9,579 nt of DNA from Tannerella sp. (GTDB taxonomy: Bacteria; Bacteroidota; Bacteroidia; Bacteroidales; Tannerellaceae): contig JAITPL010000198.1 in the NCBI GenBank assembly GCA_031289445.1, positions 1-9,579 on the forward strand, given 5' to 3'. Position 1 is the stretch's first letter. The number at the start of each line of letters is the position of its first letter. Positions 9,136-9,579 of the stretch are shown one piece after another. The position numbers and the translations under genes are program-made. Under the pieces are notes generated by a model. That model was not told the DNA's origin. It worked only from the letters and a program-made list of their open reading frames with translations, and did not search any database.

Positions 9136-9166
9136 CCGCAGGTTGCGGCTTTCGCCTTACCTGCGG
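9136..9166. repeat. Interrupted hairpin with CCGCAGGT arms
   Basis: CCGCAGGT (9136-9143) pairs with ACCTGCGG (9159-9166). Inside, GGC (9147-9149) pairs with GCC (9154-9156) around a TTTC loop, with a small internal bulge. On neither strand does a T-run follow the stem (T6 lies before it on the plus strand), so it is not a standard intrinsic terminator. Confidence 0.8.
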
Positions 9167-9241
9167 TTATGAAAATATGACTTTTCAAGTCACTAGGACA
9201 TTTTACGGATAGTCATATAATCCTATTGGTATGAATCGGGT

Positions 9242-9301
9242 GTAGGGGCGTATTGCATACGCCCAAGCATTATCATGGGCGACCGCAAGGGTCGCCCCTA
9301 C
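9242..9301. repeat. 60-bp element with 9-bp terminal inverted repeats and two internal hairpins
   Basis: GTAGGGGCG (9242-9250) and its complement CGCCCCTAC (9293-9301) bound the element. Inside are two hairpins: GGGCGTAT/ATACGCCC (9246-9253 with 9257-9264, loop TGC) and GGGCGACC/GGTCGCCC (9277-9284 with 9290-9297, loop GCAAG). GTAGGGGCG...CGCCCCTAC repeats of this look are, from memory, scattered through many anaerobe genomes. It has no coding capacity of its own and may be a REP-like or MITE-like element. Confidence 0.85.
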
Positions 9302-9329
9302 CGACGCAATCATATTCAACGTCATTGGC

Positions 9330-9362
9330 AGACATTCCAAGTCTCGAAGACTTGGAATGTCT
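9330..9362. repeat. Perfect 15-bp-stem palindrome
   Basis: AGACATTCCAAGTCT (9330-9344) is followed by CGA and then its exact reverse complement (9348-9362). On the plus strand A6 follows; on the minus strand a T-run precedes the stem, so neither direction has the form of an intrinsic terminator. Confidence 0.95.
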
Positions 9363-9369
9363 AAAAAAG

Positions 9370-9409
9370 TAGAAGATTGCTTCGTACCTCGCAATGGTGC
9401 AATCTTCTA
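9370..9409. repeat. 11-bp inverted repeat with 18-base loop
   Basis: TAGAAGATTGC (9370-9380) pairs with GCAATCTTCTA (9399-9409). The loop contains TTCGTACCTCGCAATGG, which resembles the widespread ATTGCGAGG...GAAGCAATC-type interspersed repeat seen in many bacterial genomes. It begins 7 bases after the preceding palindrome. Confidence 0.85.
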
Positions 9410-9422
9410 ATTTGGGTAGCCT

Positions 9423-9441
9423 TATTGTACAAAGTACAATA
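9423..9441. repeat. 8-bp palindrome TATTGTAC-AAA-GTACAATA
   Basis: Arms at 9423-9430 and 9434-9441 are exact complements around an AAA loop. TACAATA recurs at 9449-9455. It could be an operator-like site or part of the repeat mosaic; no gene start lies nearby within the window. Confidence 0.7.
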
Positions 9442-9493
9442 TCTATAATACAATAATATTTAATGATTATCCGCAATACGTCCTATCATCCTC

Positions 9494-9525
9494 TGCATTC
9501 CGTTAGGAATGCATCGCTCGGTAGA
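9494..9525. repeat. 32-bp palindrome-containing repeat, copy 1
   Basis: TGCATTCC (9494-9501), loop GTTA, GGAATGCA (9506-9513), then tail TCGCTCGGTAGA (9514-9525). It matches copy 2 at 9547-9578 in 30 of 32 positions; the two differences are the outermost stem pair, T-A here and C-G there. Confidence 0.93.
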
Positions 9526-9546
9526 AAACGATATATGCCTACATAG

Positions 9547-9578
9547 CGCATTCCGTTAGGAATGCGTCGCTCGGTAGA
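9547..9578. repeat. 32-bp palindrome-containing repeat, copy 2
   Basis: CGCATTCC (9547-9554), loop GTTA, GGAATGCG (9559-9566), then tail TCGCTCGGTAGA (9567-9578). It begins 53 bases after copy 1, with 21 bases between the copies. The window ends one base later, so the array may continue. Confidence 0.93.
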
Positions 9579-9579
9579 T

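Noticed and set aside
9136..9166. Intrinsic terminator
   Set aside because: The stem is good, but no T-run follows it on either strand. The same holds for the palindrome at 9330-9362.
9203..9476. Overlapping minus-strand ORFs of 63 and 67 codons
   Set aside because: They are translations through the hairpin elements, with peptides typical of chance frames across such repeats.
9494..9579. CRISPR array
   Set aside because: Only two repeats are seen, the 21-base gap is shorter than usual spacers, the repeats are an internal palindrome plus tail, and no cas gene is nearby. It fits an interspersed palindromic repeat better.

Overview
The window looks like a piece of a Bacteroidales (Bacteroidetes) chromosome of moderate GC content. 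Four things point there: promoter -7 boxes of the form TACCTTTG, start codons preceded by A/T-rich sequence instead of Shine-Dalgarno motifs, the GYGVQGPGQ-type ketol-acid reductoisomerase, and an AddB-like protein and membrane pyrophosphatase of the kind I associate with this group. Genus cannot be decided from the sequence alone.

All recognisable genes lie on the minus strand, so the window is transcribed from right to left. In that order they are: an RbsD/FucU-family sugar pyranase/mutarotase-like gene (8699-8262), ilvC (8215-7172), hisG (7167-6316), hisD (6313-5024), a membrane ion-pumping pyrophosphatase (4992-2785), a secreted class-I glutamine-amidotransferase-like peptidase C26 (2703-1783), and an AddB-like recombination nuclease (from 1779, running off the left edge). 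ilvC-hisG-hisD is very tight (gaps of 4 and 2 bases). hppA follows after 31 bases with no visible promoter. C26 and addB are separated by only 3 bases. Two Bacteroidetes-type promoters are visible, one before the RbsD-like gene and one before ilvC.

Functionally the core mixes one branched-chain amino-acid step (IlvC) with the first and last steps of histidine synthesis (HisG, HisD). It is followed by a pump that spends pyrophosphate. HisG releases pyrophosphate, so HppA could both pull that reaction and recover its energy as an ion gradient. This link is an inference from adjacency.

The right end, about 8777-9579, holds no clear gene. It has a possible 40-codon ORF or gene remnant (8777-8899). 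It then becomes a mosaic of small repeats: a 21-22 bp tandem array, several perfect or near-perfect hairpins, a 60-bp element with 9-bp terminal inverted repeats, and two copies of a 32-bp palindrome-containing repeat spaced 53 bp apart that differ by a compensatory base-pair change. Two further repeat curiosities sit among the genes: an in-frame 18-bp x 6 repeat inside addB, and a 10-bp x 5 array plus 7-bp x 3 array between hppA and the C26 gene. I see no CRISPR array, tRNA, rRNA, transposase or defence system.
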